From Pholis gunnellus (taxonomy: Eukaryota > Chordata > Actinopteri > Perciformes > Pholidae), in assembly GCA_910591455.2 (NCBI GenBank), contig OU342808.1:13962404-14026403 (forward strand): DNA of 64,000 bases. Direction: 5' to 3'. Below the pieces are notes generated by a model. That model saw only the letters and a list, made by a program, of their open reading frames with translations, did not search any database and was not told the DNA's origin. The number at the start of each line of letters is the position of its first letter. Positions within the stretch are counted from its first letter, which is position 1. A program made the translations under genes and the position numbers. Shown here in pieces: positions 37,131-48,900 of this stretch.

Positions 37131-38656
37131 CATTTTACCATTCAACATCGTGTTTTCCTGATACAAACAGAGCAAAGTTCTTTGCTGTATGGATGGGTGT
37201 TAATAACTAATCGTTTAGGCATGCTATCAGTTAATCATTTTAAAGAAATATAAAAAATATATAACTGAGCAAAACTCAGAGGAGCGGCTTGTCACTTTAA
37301 GGAGAATGCTGGTCCACCTTAAAGGTCAGCCCAGCATCAGCTGTCTATCAAGTAAACACATCTCTGTCTCTCTCACACACACACACACACTCGCTAACGT
37401 TGACAGATTATGTCAGTCAGACAAACAGCTGACTACCTCAAAGCTAAACTAATAGATGTGGTGGAGTCTGGAGTCTGCATGTGTCCACGACAATGCGCAA
37501 CATTGTGGCTGCCAACTCTCCCGGAAACGGGCCGCTGTCTGTTTTGATGGATTTAACATGGTTGTGCATCTTTGTGCAATTTTGAATGTGTAAAGCGTGT
37601 TTAAGTTCTCTGCAGCAAGTATTCCCTATGATATGTGCACACAAGTTTAACGTTCAGGTGATCCAAGTTGATTGTGTGCACCACCGTCACAATAATAGCG
37701 GCCCGAGCAGAACAAAATAACTCCAAACAGAGTAAAGAAATGGTACACTGATTCCTACTGATAGAGGCATGTCTGGGCTTTTACAACTGAAAATGTTCTC
37801 ACACCTCTATTGAAACCAGACAAAGAGGCTATAATATGTGGTGATGAAGTTTCAGACGGGGGACAAAAGAGCTGGTCAGAGAAAACGAGCTGAGAGGCAG
37901 AAAAGGAGAGAGAGAAGGAGAGAGAGAATGAACCAGTTAAGTCATCTTGGGTCCAAAGTAGATTTAACAAATATGTTTGTGTAAGACATTTTTATTTTGG
38001 TGGATTAAGGTGGGTAGAGGCTACACAAAGTGTTTACATGATTTATCCTTTCTATCTTTCAGGGTTTTTTTTCCAGATGTGATTTATTTGCATAATCTGA
38101 GACAGTAATGACATCAGGGCAGGCAACACTGTTACACTGTAAACCAGGTATTGCCATAATAAGTTTGCAAAATAACAGCACAGGGAAATGTGCTCTTACA
38201 GTAATTACATTTAAACAAAATCCGCGATAAATACAGTTCTTCAAATGCAAAGAAACTTTCTCACACACAGGGAAGTTATGGATAGGGAAGCTCTTGACTT
38301 TTTTCTGTTCCTGTAATGACATTTGTATTATTTGTCCAGGAGTTTGGGTTTTGGCTGAACTTTTCAATGAACAAATGTGATCACTGGATTATATTTGGGA
38401 AAGCTCTGCTAATGGTTAGGCATGTGTTGAGGAGGTTCAAGTATCGGTTTGCAGGTATGAATGAGGTCAATGAAGGAGCTCACAGGTATAACAATGTAAA
38501 GTGCATGTGTGTGCGTGTGTTATGAGGGAGAGTGAGAAGAAGAAAGTTGACCAGTGAGAAACCCAAAGGCTGAATCACTGTGTGAGAAGCAGGGAGGCGT
38601 GGTTGAGAGGGTGTGGCTCACGCTTGGCACCGGCCCAATCCAAGTCCATCATGGCT

Positions 38657-38663
38657 CTATAAG
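38657..38663 (+). promoter_or_regulatory. TATA box of aqp3
   Basis: CTATAAG lies 94-100 bp upstream of the aqp3 ATG, in a GC-richer flank (GGCTCTATAAGAGAAGCC). The position is right for a leader of about 70 nt. Confidence 0.55.
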
Positions 38664-38756
38664 AGAAGCCCGTTCCTCCCAGCTTCACAGCAACTCAGGA
38701 AACACTACCTACCGTGCCTGTCTTCTCACAGTCTTATCAGCCTTTTGCAAGAAAAC

Positions 38757-41700
38757 ATGGGCAGACAGCAGATGTATTTGGAGAGACTGTCCCGGTTCTT
38801 CCAGATCCGTAACAAGCTGCTTCGCCAGGCCCTGGCAGAGTGTCTTGGCACTCTCATCCTTGTGGTAAGTGTGTGATTGTACAAGTGTGTGTAGCCTATG
38901 CATGGAACTTATATCGCATCATCTCATGCTGAAATAGATCTTTTTTTTTTCTAAAGCTTCCACGCTTTAAATGAAGAGTTTAAAATGATCATACTGTTAA
39001 ATATAGTGCATGTTGGTAGTAGTTGTCTGTCCTCTCACAGCGTTTACTTTTCTGAAAGTACCCTCACCGTTCAATTTTATTGTGATCAATTACACTCTAT
39101 ATGACAGCATTTGTATTCTTTTATGTATGTATGTTTGAGAAGTGATTGCAGAAACTGCTTGTCATTTATAAAATATTCATGGAGTTCAAAGCGAGCAAAA
39201 GGACAATGTTTGTGTTAGACAAAGAGTGTGAATCTATAGGGTTACTTTCAGAACTGAGTTCGCAAAAAACAGGTAAGTAACAGGTTGTTCAGGACATCAT
39301 GCTCTGTGGACAAAACCATAAGATAACACAACAATATTAGCTTGGATGCTGGGATCCAGGATCCAGGATCCCGGAGCCAAGACCTCATGACTTTTTGTGA
39401 TCATTCAGTGTGTTAGGTGTTTGTGTGCACGAGTACGAATAGCTTCGTATCACGGGCATTAAACTACATACTGCACTTTTAAACATCACTTACGTTAGTC
39501 CTCTTTTACCACAGACTGATGCTTTGCAACACTCAAAGGGCAAATCTGAAATAGTAGCTCATCATCCCACTTTGCCCCCGTCATAAATGCTGTTTCAGCT
39601 TAAAATGAACATTTCTGCATCGCAAGAGAAACAGACACTTCTTTTGTTCCTTGAGTAAAATAGATCCAGATGCTGAACTGATGTACAAACAATGGCTACA
39701 GTACTGTAAGAAGTATTTATCTTACCCCTGTCTTGGCAGAAACTTGGTACTTGGATTTAAATTGTTTTAAATACTAGTACAACAACCAGTTTAGTAGGTT
39801 AAAGGCTCCCATAATGGTTTAACATTCCCAGCGATTAGTGACTCATTTTCAGTGATATGCCAAAGCCAGTTATAAAGGCGTAGAAGCACATTACTTTTAT
39901 TTGAAATGAACATTTTGTTCTGATGCATAATCCAAGTCAATGTAACAAAGAAAAGAAAAAAATGACTACTACTTACATAAGAGCCGAGGATTGAAAATTG
40001 GCTCTTATGAAAATTGAAAATATTTCATAGTTGTTGTAAAAGGATTCAGCATCAGGTATAACTGCTGACGGGACAGAAAGGTGCGGCGGCTGATTCTTTA
40101 GTGACACATGTCGATGGCAGCACTGGGAGAGTCGGTGGCAGAACAATAGGCATCACATCACTGACATGACTGATGTAGTGTCCTTCCTCTAGCAGATATT
40201 ATCTTATTATCTATCTTTATTATCTATCTGTCATTATCTTTGTCAACCACGTTCTCTCTCCAGGCATCAGCCTGGCAATACATTGTATCCTAGTGACAAA
40301 TTAAACATGGCAAACTTGTTAAGTAATAAGTAATCTGCCACAAGTGTATGATGGCCTGGAGGGATAGATGACGTGACGGTGAGGGTGTGTGTAACTCTTT
40401 GTATTGATTTTGGCATTCTTGGCATGTGTCACTAGCTCCTAGCAACCTGTTAGGATTTATAAACAGAATATTTCATGGTGAAGAGAATGACTTTTTTGCC
40501 ACAGGCTGTGGGCAGTATAGTGTGTTTGGATGTCCGCTGTTCACACTCAAAGTGGAATTTGTAGTATCTGATACAGATCAGTCAGTCCTTGAGGGTCACC
40601 TGCAGGCAGCGAATGTCTTTGGTTGTCCTGTAACTGTTCTGTTAACCCCTCATTGCACTCTCACAACGGTGCACTTCATTTTCCACTTCAAAACACTGTT
40701 CCCTGCTCTGACTAGCCTTAGGGGGGGCTTCTGAGGCTCTTCATCCTGAATTTGAAAAACATCACACAGGTTGTGATTTAGAGACTGGTTCCAGGCCAGC
40801 ATATGTGTGATGCCTTCAGCTCCTAAACAATAGCCACATGTGTGTTTCAGTAGGCTCACTGCTGTGTTTTTTTTTTATAAGCTCCCCGACTGTGTTAAAA
40901 GCTGGGAGTAGCTGCATGGATGGATGACCTGCTGAATCAGCCAATTGAATGTTGGTTGAGGAGGTGTTGTGGGGCAGTTAACTAACTATAACATAATGAC
41001 AGCAACATACCAAGTGTCTGGAAGTCTTAAACAGAGTGAACACGCAGTCACTGGTGAATATGAGCACTTCAGAGTTATTGCTCTCAGATTCAGTGTCAGA
41101 TTTAAATGAGACCTTTCTAGTGGAAACAAAACTAAGCACAAATCTAAATTTTGTTTTCCTGAACTCACCCGTATCACAACACATCCATCTGCTAAAACAA
41201 TAAAAAAAACACACATACAACCACATATATTCTAAGATATGGGTAATAAAGTTAAAATTACAGACAGGAATACAAAGAAAATATCTATAATATACCTTAT
41301 TAGTAACAGAAATAGTAAGTAGAGAAATAATGGACACAGAAAATGAATAACTAGGATTCATCAAATCAAAGGAATCAAATCAGATCAATAAAATAGGAAG
41401 GGGCATCACACTTTGCAAAATTGACTGTCCGTTCCCCGGTTAGGATAATGGGGTCTTCTTTAGACATGATGTCTCTAATCGAGTTTGAGTGGGAAAGAGG
41501 GGCGGATTCTTTCCACTTAAGTAATGGGGCTTTTATGTAGAATTTTTCCAGTCACGGCTGGCTTCATCAGGGATGGAAAAGAGTTTAGACTGAGCCCACT
41601 GATGATGAACCCCCCTCAGGCGCCAGTCCCTCTGAGTGTGGTTCCCCCAAGCTAACCTCAACATCTGAGTCCTGCGGTCGAGCTGAAAAGCATCCTCATC

Positions 41701-41774
41701 AGGGGGCTTTAAAGAGCAGCAGTCTATGCATGGACCACACATATTCCTAAACCCAACACATACAAAGAGGAAAT

Positions 41775-41809
<35 letters not shown>

Positions 41810-43549
41810 ATGACACAGGATGCAGAATAAACAGTATGGCACCTGCTTGGCAGTAAACTCCTACATTTAAAAGCAACCAGTTCTGTTAATCCTTCTTCTT
41901 TTGACAGAATCAGTCACGTGCCCGTGAACACATATTTTCCTCTACTCCCTCATCCAATAAGGAATCAGATTTTCTTTCTTTTTGCCCCCCCCCCCCCCCC
42001 CCCCCCAAATCAAGGTCAACTCAGACCTTACTGTCCATGCAATATACTGTACTCCTGTGTTCCATTACAAACACAATATAGCACATTTAATTCTGAGTAG
42101 AGCTCATTGAATGGGTCTTTGTTCAGCTGGTTTCACTGATAATGATCACATTTATTCTCTCTCTTCAGATGTTCGGTTGTGGTGCTGTGGCCCAGCTGGT
42201 GTTGAGTGGTGGTTCCCATGGCATGTTCCTCACAGTCAACTTTGCCTTCGGCTTCGCTGCCATGTTAGGCATCCTGGTCTGTGGCGAGGTATCAGGTACA
42301 CAACGTTTCTCAGACAAATTCAATATACAGGAGCACATTTTCACCAGCTTTGTACTTTGTGTTGATACGTCTGGAGTCTGAGTGTATATTTCGTTAATGT
42401 TGTTGCACTTCATGGTCTATAATACTGACACACTGTCACCATGTACATTTACAGGTGGCCATCTGAACCCTGCAGTGACCTTTGCCCTATGCCTGCTCGG
42501 AAGAGAGCCCTGGAAAAAGTTCCCTGTGTACTTCCTCTTTCAGACAATCGGTGCTTTTTTTGGTGCTGCTGTCATTTTCGGCATGTACTACGGTAAGGGA
42601 TCACTCCAGATGTGGAGCCACATGTAAAAAATGTATGTTATTACAACCATGTACGAACAGATTTGTGTTTTAGGCTTCACACAGTCTACGTGCGTTATTT
42701 AGACAACCTGTCTAAACAAGAAAATATTTCATGCTATATTTTGTTGTTTGTATCCCTTTAGATGCCCTGTGGGACTTTCCTGGAGCTTTCAATGTGACTG
42801 GACCTAATGCCACAGCTGGCATTTTTGCTACGTACCCTGGAAAACATCTCACTCTTGTCAATGGATTCTTTGACCAGGTACCCCTTTGAAATGAAAACAG
42901 CTGTCATACTCTAAATTAAACATTTTAAAATATAGGTGATACAGCTCAGGTGTCCAACTCACGATTATCTCGTACATGTACCTCTCTCCAACACAGATCA
43001 TTGGCACAGCAGCGCTGATCGTGTGTATTCTGGCTATTGTGGATCCACACAACAACGCCATCCCCGCAGGACTGGAGGCCTTTACTGTGGGATTTGTGGT
43101 TCTGGTCATTGGACTGTCTATGGGCTTTAACTCTGGCTATGCTGTCAATCCTGCCAGAGACCTCGGACCACGTCTTTTCACTGCTATTGCTGGGTGGGGC
43201 GGCGAAGTTTTCACGTAAGTGCAGAGATTTTAAAGCATTTTCTGCATCCACGGTTTACCTCTATGTGAACACTCACAGTGCTCACTATCCTTGTCCCCTT
43301 CAGACAAAGTAAAACACGTCTTTATAATTAACTCTTCTTTTGTCACTCCTCAGGGTTAGAAATGGCTGGTTCCTGGTGCCTGTTTTTGCTCCATTCCTTG
43401 GCACCATCATCGGTGTGATCATCTACCAGCTGATGGTTGGCTTCCATGTGGAGGGAGAAGTGCGTGACAAGAAAGGCCTCGAGGAGGAGACTGTCCAACT
43501 CACCAATGTCGCCACTAATGACAAAACCAAGGACAAATCCATGCACTGA
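38757..43549 (+). CDS. aqp3: Aquaporin 3, aquaglyceroporin (6 exons)
   Basis: Exons 38757-38864, 42169-42295, 42455-42592, 42762-42877, 42997-43214 and 43354-43549 join in frame to give 300 residues, with six exons as in mammalian AQP3. The protein is a plasma-membrane channel for water, glycerol and probably urea. The N-terminus (MGRQ, then [25 protein letters not shown]) is characteristic of AQP3. The two pore motifs are intact: HLNPAVT in exon 3 and [15 protein letters not shown] in exon 5. The Asp after the second NPA box and the long loop after helix 4 ([14 protein letters not shown]) mark it as a GlpF-type aquaglyceroporin. Two N-glycosylation sequons (NVT, NAT) lie in that loop. The tail ends KTKDKSMH. 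It follows nol6 as in human 9p13. Intron 1 is 3.3 kb and contains AC and poly-C tracts. Teleosts often have two copies (aqp3a, aqp3b), which I cannot tell apart here. Confidence 0.97.
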
Positions 43550-44600
43550 TTGTGTTAGAGAGCTACACACACTAACACTTGCACATTCTGTAAATACCAA
43601 CACATTCCAGCATTTTACCTTCCAGCCACAACTGGTTTTGTTTTTTTTACAAACCATCTTCACAGCTGTTGGGTTATCTCCCAAGTTCCCCCACTCTTAA
43701 CATTATCATGTGATTGTATTATATTATAGAGAATGTTTGTGTGCAAGTAGAGAGGAGAAACACAACTTCAGAAACACAGAATTACATTAATTCTTTCAGG
43801 AGATGAACATTTGAATATTAGAGTCTATAGCACTCCAGATTGAACAGTATTGTATGCTTCATACTAATGTAGTTTTATATAAGTTTTTACATTGTAGATA
43901 TATATATATATATATATGTTTAGACAGACGTATGGTCACCATAACCAATTTCTTTGCATTTCCTCCGTCCAGAATCTTTCACTATTAACATTTGAGTTCA
44001 GGAAAATTGTCAGGAAATTGGGAAATATACATTTTAATCTTCAACTTAAAAAATTATAGATTTAAATATATTGTAAATGTTAAGTATAGTAAGTGAAGTG
44101 ATGCTATCCATGTAGACTACGTCAACTCTGTTGTTTAGAGCTGACATATGGTGAAGCACAACATTCTTCACTTCATCACGGCTATCTAAAAGCAGCCATA
44201 ATAAAGCTGCTGTCTTTTTACATACACTGACTTTGCCCTGTTAAAGTCCAAACCAGCAACTCTTAAAAAAAGCTTACAATTATTTTGAAATGTTATCAGC
44301 TAGCAAACTTCATAATTTGGCCTTTGTATGAACTAAATGTTATTAGAGGAATCATTGTAGCCTTCTAATTTGATGCCTTCAAATATCAGATGTGTTAACA
44401 AGTGAGAATGATATGTGATGTACTGCACAATATTAACTATCCGTCTTTAAATTGTTATGTAGTCTATTGTAGTGCACATTGTGTATGGCTCCTTGGTTGG
44501 GTGCTAAACTGGACTGTTAGCCTCTTGGTAGAAAGTAAGTAGGTTGAGGGGAAATACTTTTGTACTGAAACAATAAAGTTCTCTTTTTGATTGTTGCATG
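43550..44600 (+). other. aqp3 3' UTR with two polyadenylation signals
   Basis: AATAAA occurs at 44200-44205 and at 44572-44577, both downstream of the aqp3 stop with no intervening gene, giving 3' UTRs of about 0.67 or 1.05 kb. A TA dinucleotide tract lies at 43898-43918. Confidence 0.6.
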
Positions 44601-45639
44601 AATGTGGATCCTGTTACGTTCTTGTTACATTTTAGTATTGTTTGTCACTGATACTACTCTTTTTGGGAGGGGGTGGGATGTAATCAGATTACACCAGGGC
44701 ACCAGGGACAACATTGGGTCAGATGGGGTAGGGTGAGCAACATGTGGGCGACTTCTCTTCTCAGCAGATTGAACAAAATATTTTCATTCCATTTAGTCTT
44801 CATACTCTTTTTAAAATAAGAGAACAGAGTTAAGAGAATGAACCAGCCTTGTCCACCGTTGAGAGTTAAGCGGAAAACAAGACCACAGCCATGTGGACAA
44901 ACTCAACACAAGCACTCAGCTGTGCACAAATAATGATTTCATGTTCCCAAAAGGAGACCCGCTCCATCATTATGCAGTGCAAAGCAGTATTTTGCACTGC
45001 TATTTAAAGGCCTCGGTTTATTTCCAAGCATACCTCAGTACCCACAGACCAGAACTGGGCCACCGTCCTTCAGTGCATACTGTATATCAAATCAAATGAG
45101 CCCTGGACTTCTATGCCAGGGGTTCATTCTGATAGAAACTCTTGCCTACATTCCATTTATCAACAAAATATGAAAACTACATGTAAATGTGAATTTGAGG
45201 AGAATCACACAAAGGACAATTCTGTTCTTGCAGAGTTTGGATTCGGGCAAGCTGTTAAAGCTGTATGTGTCTCTGCGCTGTACCTTTTCCCTCTGTAGTA
45301 GCTCTGCTCAGGTGTGCTGCATTGCTCAACAAGGTGCACCTGGCCTGGGAAGGATGTGCTTAAAAGCTCTTGTGCCAGCACCAGAAGAGAGAGAGAGAGG
45401 CTGTGGTGTGGGGACTTCTGGTCTTGCTGCCTCCCAACCTAGGATTTTGTATTTCCTTGTTTGTTTCTTTTCATGTTATTAAAACCCATGGATTTGATTG
45501 TTCTAAAGGGGTTTACTGGGGTTGATTTGGGTCAGTGGTGAAGTGTTGTTCGCCCCAAAAGTGCTGCCCAAGGGTGTGGTGTAACCAACGGTGTTTTTAT
45601 ATGTAAAATAAATGGTCTTATACACATACACAGAGAGAG

Positions 45640-46947
45640 AAAAAGAAAGAGTGAGTGAGCAATTTCACAAGTTACAAAACTACAAGCCTGAATTAAGAAT
45701 GCGATATTCTATCATTTATAAGCCTGTGGCCGTACCAAATAGTTCAAAGTTAACATTAAAATGATTAAATACCGCAGTACAGTTTCACATTTTCCACAGT
45801 TTAATACACGTTATGATCCGACTAAGCACATACCTGTTTTCCTTCACTTGTCTGAATGCTGCTCCACCAACTTGTGCTCGAGTACATAATCCACTTTCAC
45901 TCATTTTCTCAAGTTCACTGGTGGCCGCTAAGAAAGTCTCCCCTCTCCTTGCCGAGCAGTCAATCCCAAGCTGGTGTTTGCGCCAACAGATAGCCAATCA
46001 AATTTGAAATAGGCCGCAGTATGCCACACAGGCCACCGTACTGTGGACACCACGAATCAGGAGAACGCAGTCTGAAGCAGCAACATACTGGCTACTTAAC
46101 ATGATGACATTAAATCCTAGAGTATATTATGGCAGAAAGTAAGCTTTGAGAATGAATAATAACATAACTTGTATGCACATGTTCTCTCTGATGACAACAG
46201 GTGGTGCTATACCCCACCTGTCCCCAGTCACCACTTGGTGTAACATAAGCCAGTATGAATCCTCCCATGAAGGCTTTGTGTAAAAAAAAAAAGGTTCCCT
46301 TCTTCCCAAAACCGAATGCTTTCATGCTAAACCTCAATATAGCATCTCATGATCTCACATACCAAGTATATTCCTTTTCACAGGATCTGGTACTGGGTAT
46401 ACCTGTAAAATCTCCATCATATCCCCGAGGCCAACTTGTTGATGCCAGAGTCTCATCAAAGCATTTGCACCTGGCTATATTTCAGCATTGCGTAACACAC
46501 TTTCACAGAAACAATAAGCTGATAAATATGTGGGATAAGTCAGCAGTCTTCTCGCTTTTATTACTGATATACAAAGAAAGAATGAAAGACAGAAAGGAAG
46601 AAAAAAGAGGATAAGAGATTAATTGCTCTGATAAGTTCTTACAACTTTCCCTGTACTTTACAGAGCACTAAAATGTATCTCACGCAGTTGTACGGAGTGT
46701 CTGGTGCAGGCTGGTAACATTAATGGCCTGTTTTGTTATACATAAAATGAAACACCTGAGGGAAGAGCTCGTACCATGTGCTGGCCATGTGTGTGTGGGA
46801 TAACAGCAGCTGGAGTTATTCAAATAACAAACAGCTAAATCAACATATTCAATGCACATGTTCATTGCAACGACCCAACTCATTGGGTCTTCCTGACCAC
46901 TGAAAATCTTGTTGTTGCATTTTCAACAGTCTGTGCAAAAATAAACA

Positions 46948-46950
<3 letters not shown>
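45640..46950. repeat. Copy A of a tandem segmental duplication
   Basis: Shares long stretches, in the same order and orientation, with 47055-48900. These are: GCAATTTCACAAGTTACAAA near the left end; AAGAAAGTCTCCCCTCTCCTTGCC; TATGCCACACAGGCCACCG; TTATGGCAGAAAGTAAGCTT; GCCAGTATGAATC with CCCATGAAGGC; GATCTGGTACTGGGT; CCAGAGTCTCATCAAAG; and GGTAACATTAATGGCCTGT. It ends in the sequence around AACGACCCAACTCA and AACAGTCTGTG. By eye identity is roughly 80-90% in aligned parts. No gene is contained. Confidence 0.88.
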
Positions 46951-47046
<96 letters not shown>

Positions 47047-47058
47047 AAGAGAGAGAAA
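46945..47058. repeat. (GA)n microsatellite between the duplicated blocks
   Basis: About 110 bp of GAGAGA with occasional AAAG interruptions. A shorter GA-rich stretch also starts copy A (45635-45660), so the GA tract marks the left edge of each unit. Confidence 0.92.
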
Positions 47059-48900
47059 AAAAAGCAATTTCACAAGTTACAAAATGACAAGCCTTAATTA
47101 AGAACTCAATATTCTATCCTCATAAGCCTACGGCTGGACAAACTAGTTCAACTGTTGATGCATCATGCATAACGTTAACATTCAAACAAAGTACCATCTC
47201 TACCTTCTTTTGTATGCTAACAGTTAGTCACTTTTTATTTGAAAATCACACAAAACAAAAACATGGTTCATTTTACCAGCAGTTAGAGTGATTATAATAT
47301 CCAGTGGCTGGTGGTTCCCGAGGTGCTTTAATTCCAAATCATCCTCCAAATTAAAGGTTTCAAACTTGTGCTTGCGTACATAATCCAATTTCATTAATTT
47401 TCTCAAGTTCGCTGGCGGTCGCTAAGAAAGTCTCCCCTCTCCTTGCCAAGCACTCAATTCCAAGCTAGTGTGTGCGCCGACAGATAACCAATCAAATTTT
47501 AAATGACGCAATAAAGGGGCTACGGGCTGTCAGCCCCACTAGACATCAAATTTGTGTGATCAATACAGACACACTCTCAGCATGCGTATTCAGACTTTCC
47601 CACAAACAATTCACATTGCATTGTGAGAGAGGGGCTAGCCCCACAGCCCGCGGCCGCTGTATGCCACACAGGCCACCGTACTGTGGACACAGGAGAACGC
47701 AGTCTGAAGCAGCAACATCCTGGCTAACATGATGACAACATTGAATCCCAACACAAATGATATGCACTTTAGGAAGATGCTATATTCATAGATAATACAT
47801 TATGGCAGAAAGTAAGCTTTGAGAATTCATAATAACATAATTTGTATGCACAGTTCACTCTGACTGCCCCTAATGACCAGTCACCACTTGGCGTAGGATA
47901 AGCCAGTATGAATCATCCCATGAAGGCGTTGTGGGAAGAAAGAATATATTCCTTTTCATGGGATCTGGTACTGGGTTTACCTGTAAAATCTCCATCTGTG
48001 CCAGCTTGCTCATGCCAGAGTCTCATCAAAGTCTTTGCGCCTGGCTATGTTTCAGCATTGCGTAACAAAACAAGCTTATGTGAAAACATCAGCAGTATTC
48101 TCCCTTTCAATACATATAAAAAAAACAAAAGACGGAAAGAAAAACAAGTATGCATAAGAGGTGAATTGCTCTGGTAAGTTCATACAACTTTCACCCTATA
48201 GTTCACAGAGCACTGAAATGTATCTCACACAGTTGTATGGAGTGTCTGGTTCAGGCTGGTAACATTAATGGCCTGTACAGTAAGAGCTCGTACCATGTGC
48301 CGGCCATGTGCGTGTGTGAAAACAGCAGCTTTTACTGTGAAGCTGCAGTGAATCCATCAACATATTCAATACACCGACTTTGAAGAACTTGGTGATTCCT
48401 ATCCATCATTCAACAGAGTGGATCCAAGAGAGTGGATCAACAGAGTGGATCCAAGAGCCAGTTCTACATGGAGTAAATCACAACCTGTGGGGCAGTGAAC
48501 AAACCATGCATACGGTAATATCAATAACACTACAGACACACACACAGACACTTCATTAAATACTCTGTCAAACACGTTGAGCAATACTTATTTCAACTGT
48601 ATGGTCCACATACACAGATAATAAAACAAGCTGATATGGACAGTAGAGGTATCTGAAAATGGAAATCATATGGAGCATGCAACAACTCAGACCTTTGAAA
48701 GTCAACACAGTGACATACACACATATGCACAAAAAAGGTATAGACAATTTATTATTCAATGTGTAGTTTGTGGAAAGGAGGTAGGCACCTCCATCTCTTT
48801 ATGAAAATGTTCATTCTAACGACCCAACTCACTGAGCCAGATTTGGTTTTTGCCGCTGAAACAGTCTGTGAAAAGAACCAAGTAAAAACACATCTTTGTA
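47055..48900. repeat. Copy B of the tandem segmental duplication
   Basis: Colinear with copy A but longer. It has an extra segment of about 145 bp near 47505-47650 and a further 0.4-kb insertion between about 48380 and 48800 before the shared end (AACGACCCAACTCAC, ACAGTCTGTG). Small direct repeats of AACAGAGTGGATCCAAGAG lie at 48411-48458. Confidence 0.85.

Larger units (their letters stand above)
33593..38756. other. nol6 3' UTR, intergenic DNA and aqp3 5' flank
   Basis: After the nol6 stop, AATAAA at 33747-33752 probably ends the transcript. The following 4.8 kb shows no conserved exon on either strand. It includes a fish-type dispersed repeat near 37010-37130 and an AC tract near 37374-37390. 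The last 100 bp are the aqp3 promoter and leader. Confidence 0.55.

Noticed and set aside
46849..47073. Open frame with a long Ser-Leu repeat on the minus strand
   Set aside because: Caused by the GA microsatellite between the duplicated blocks.
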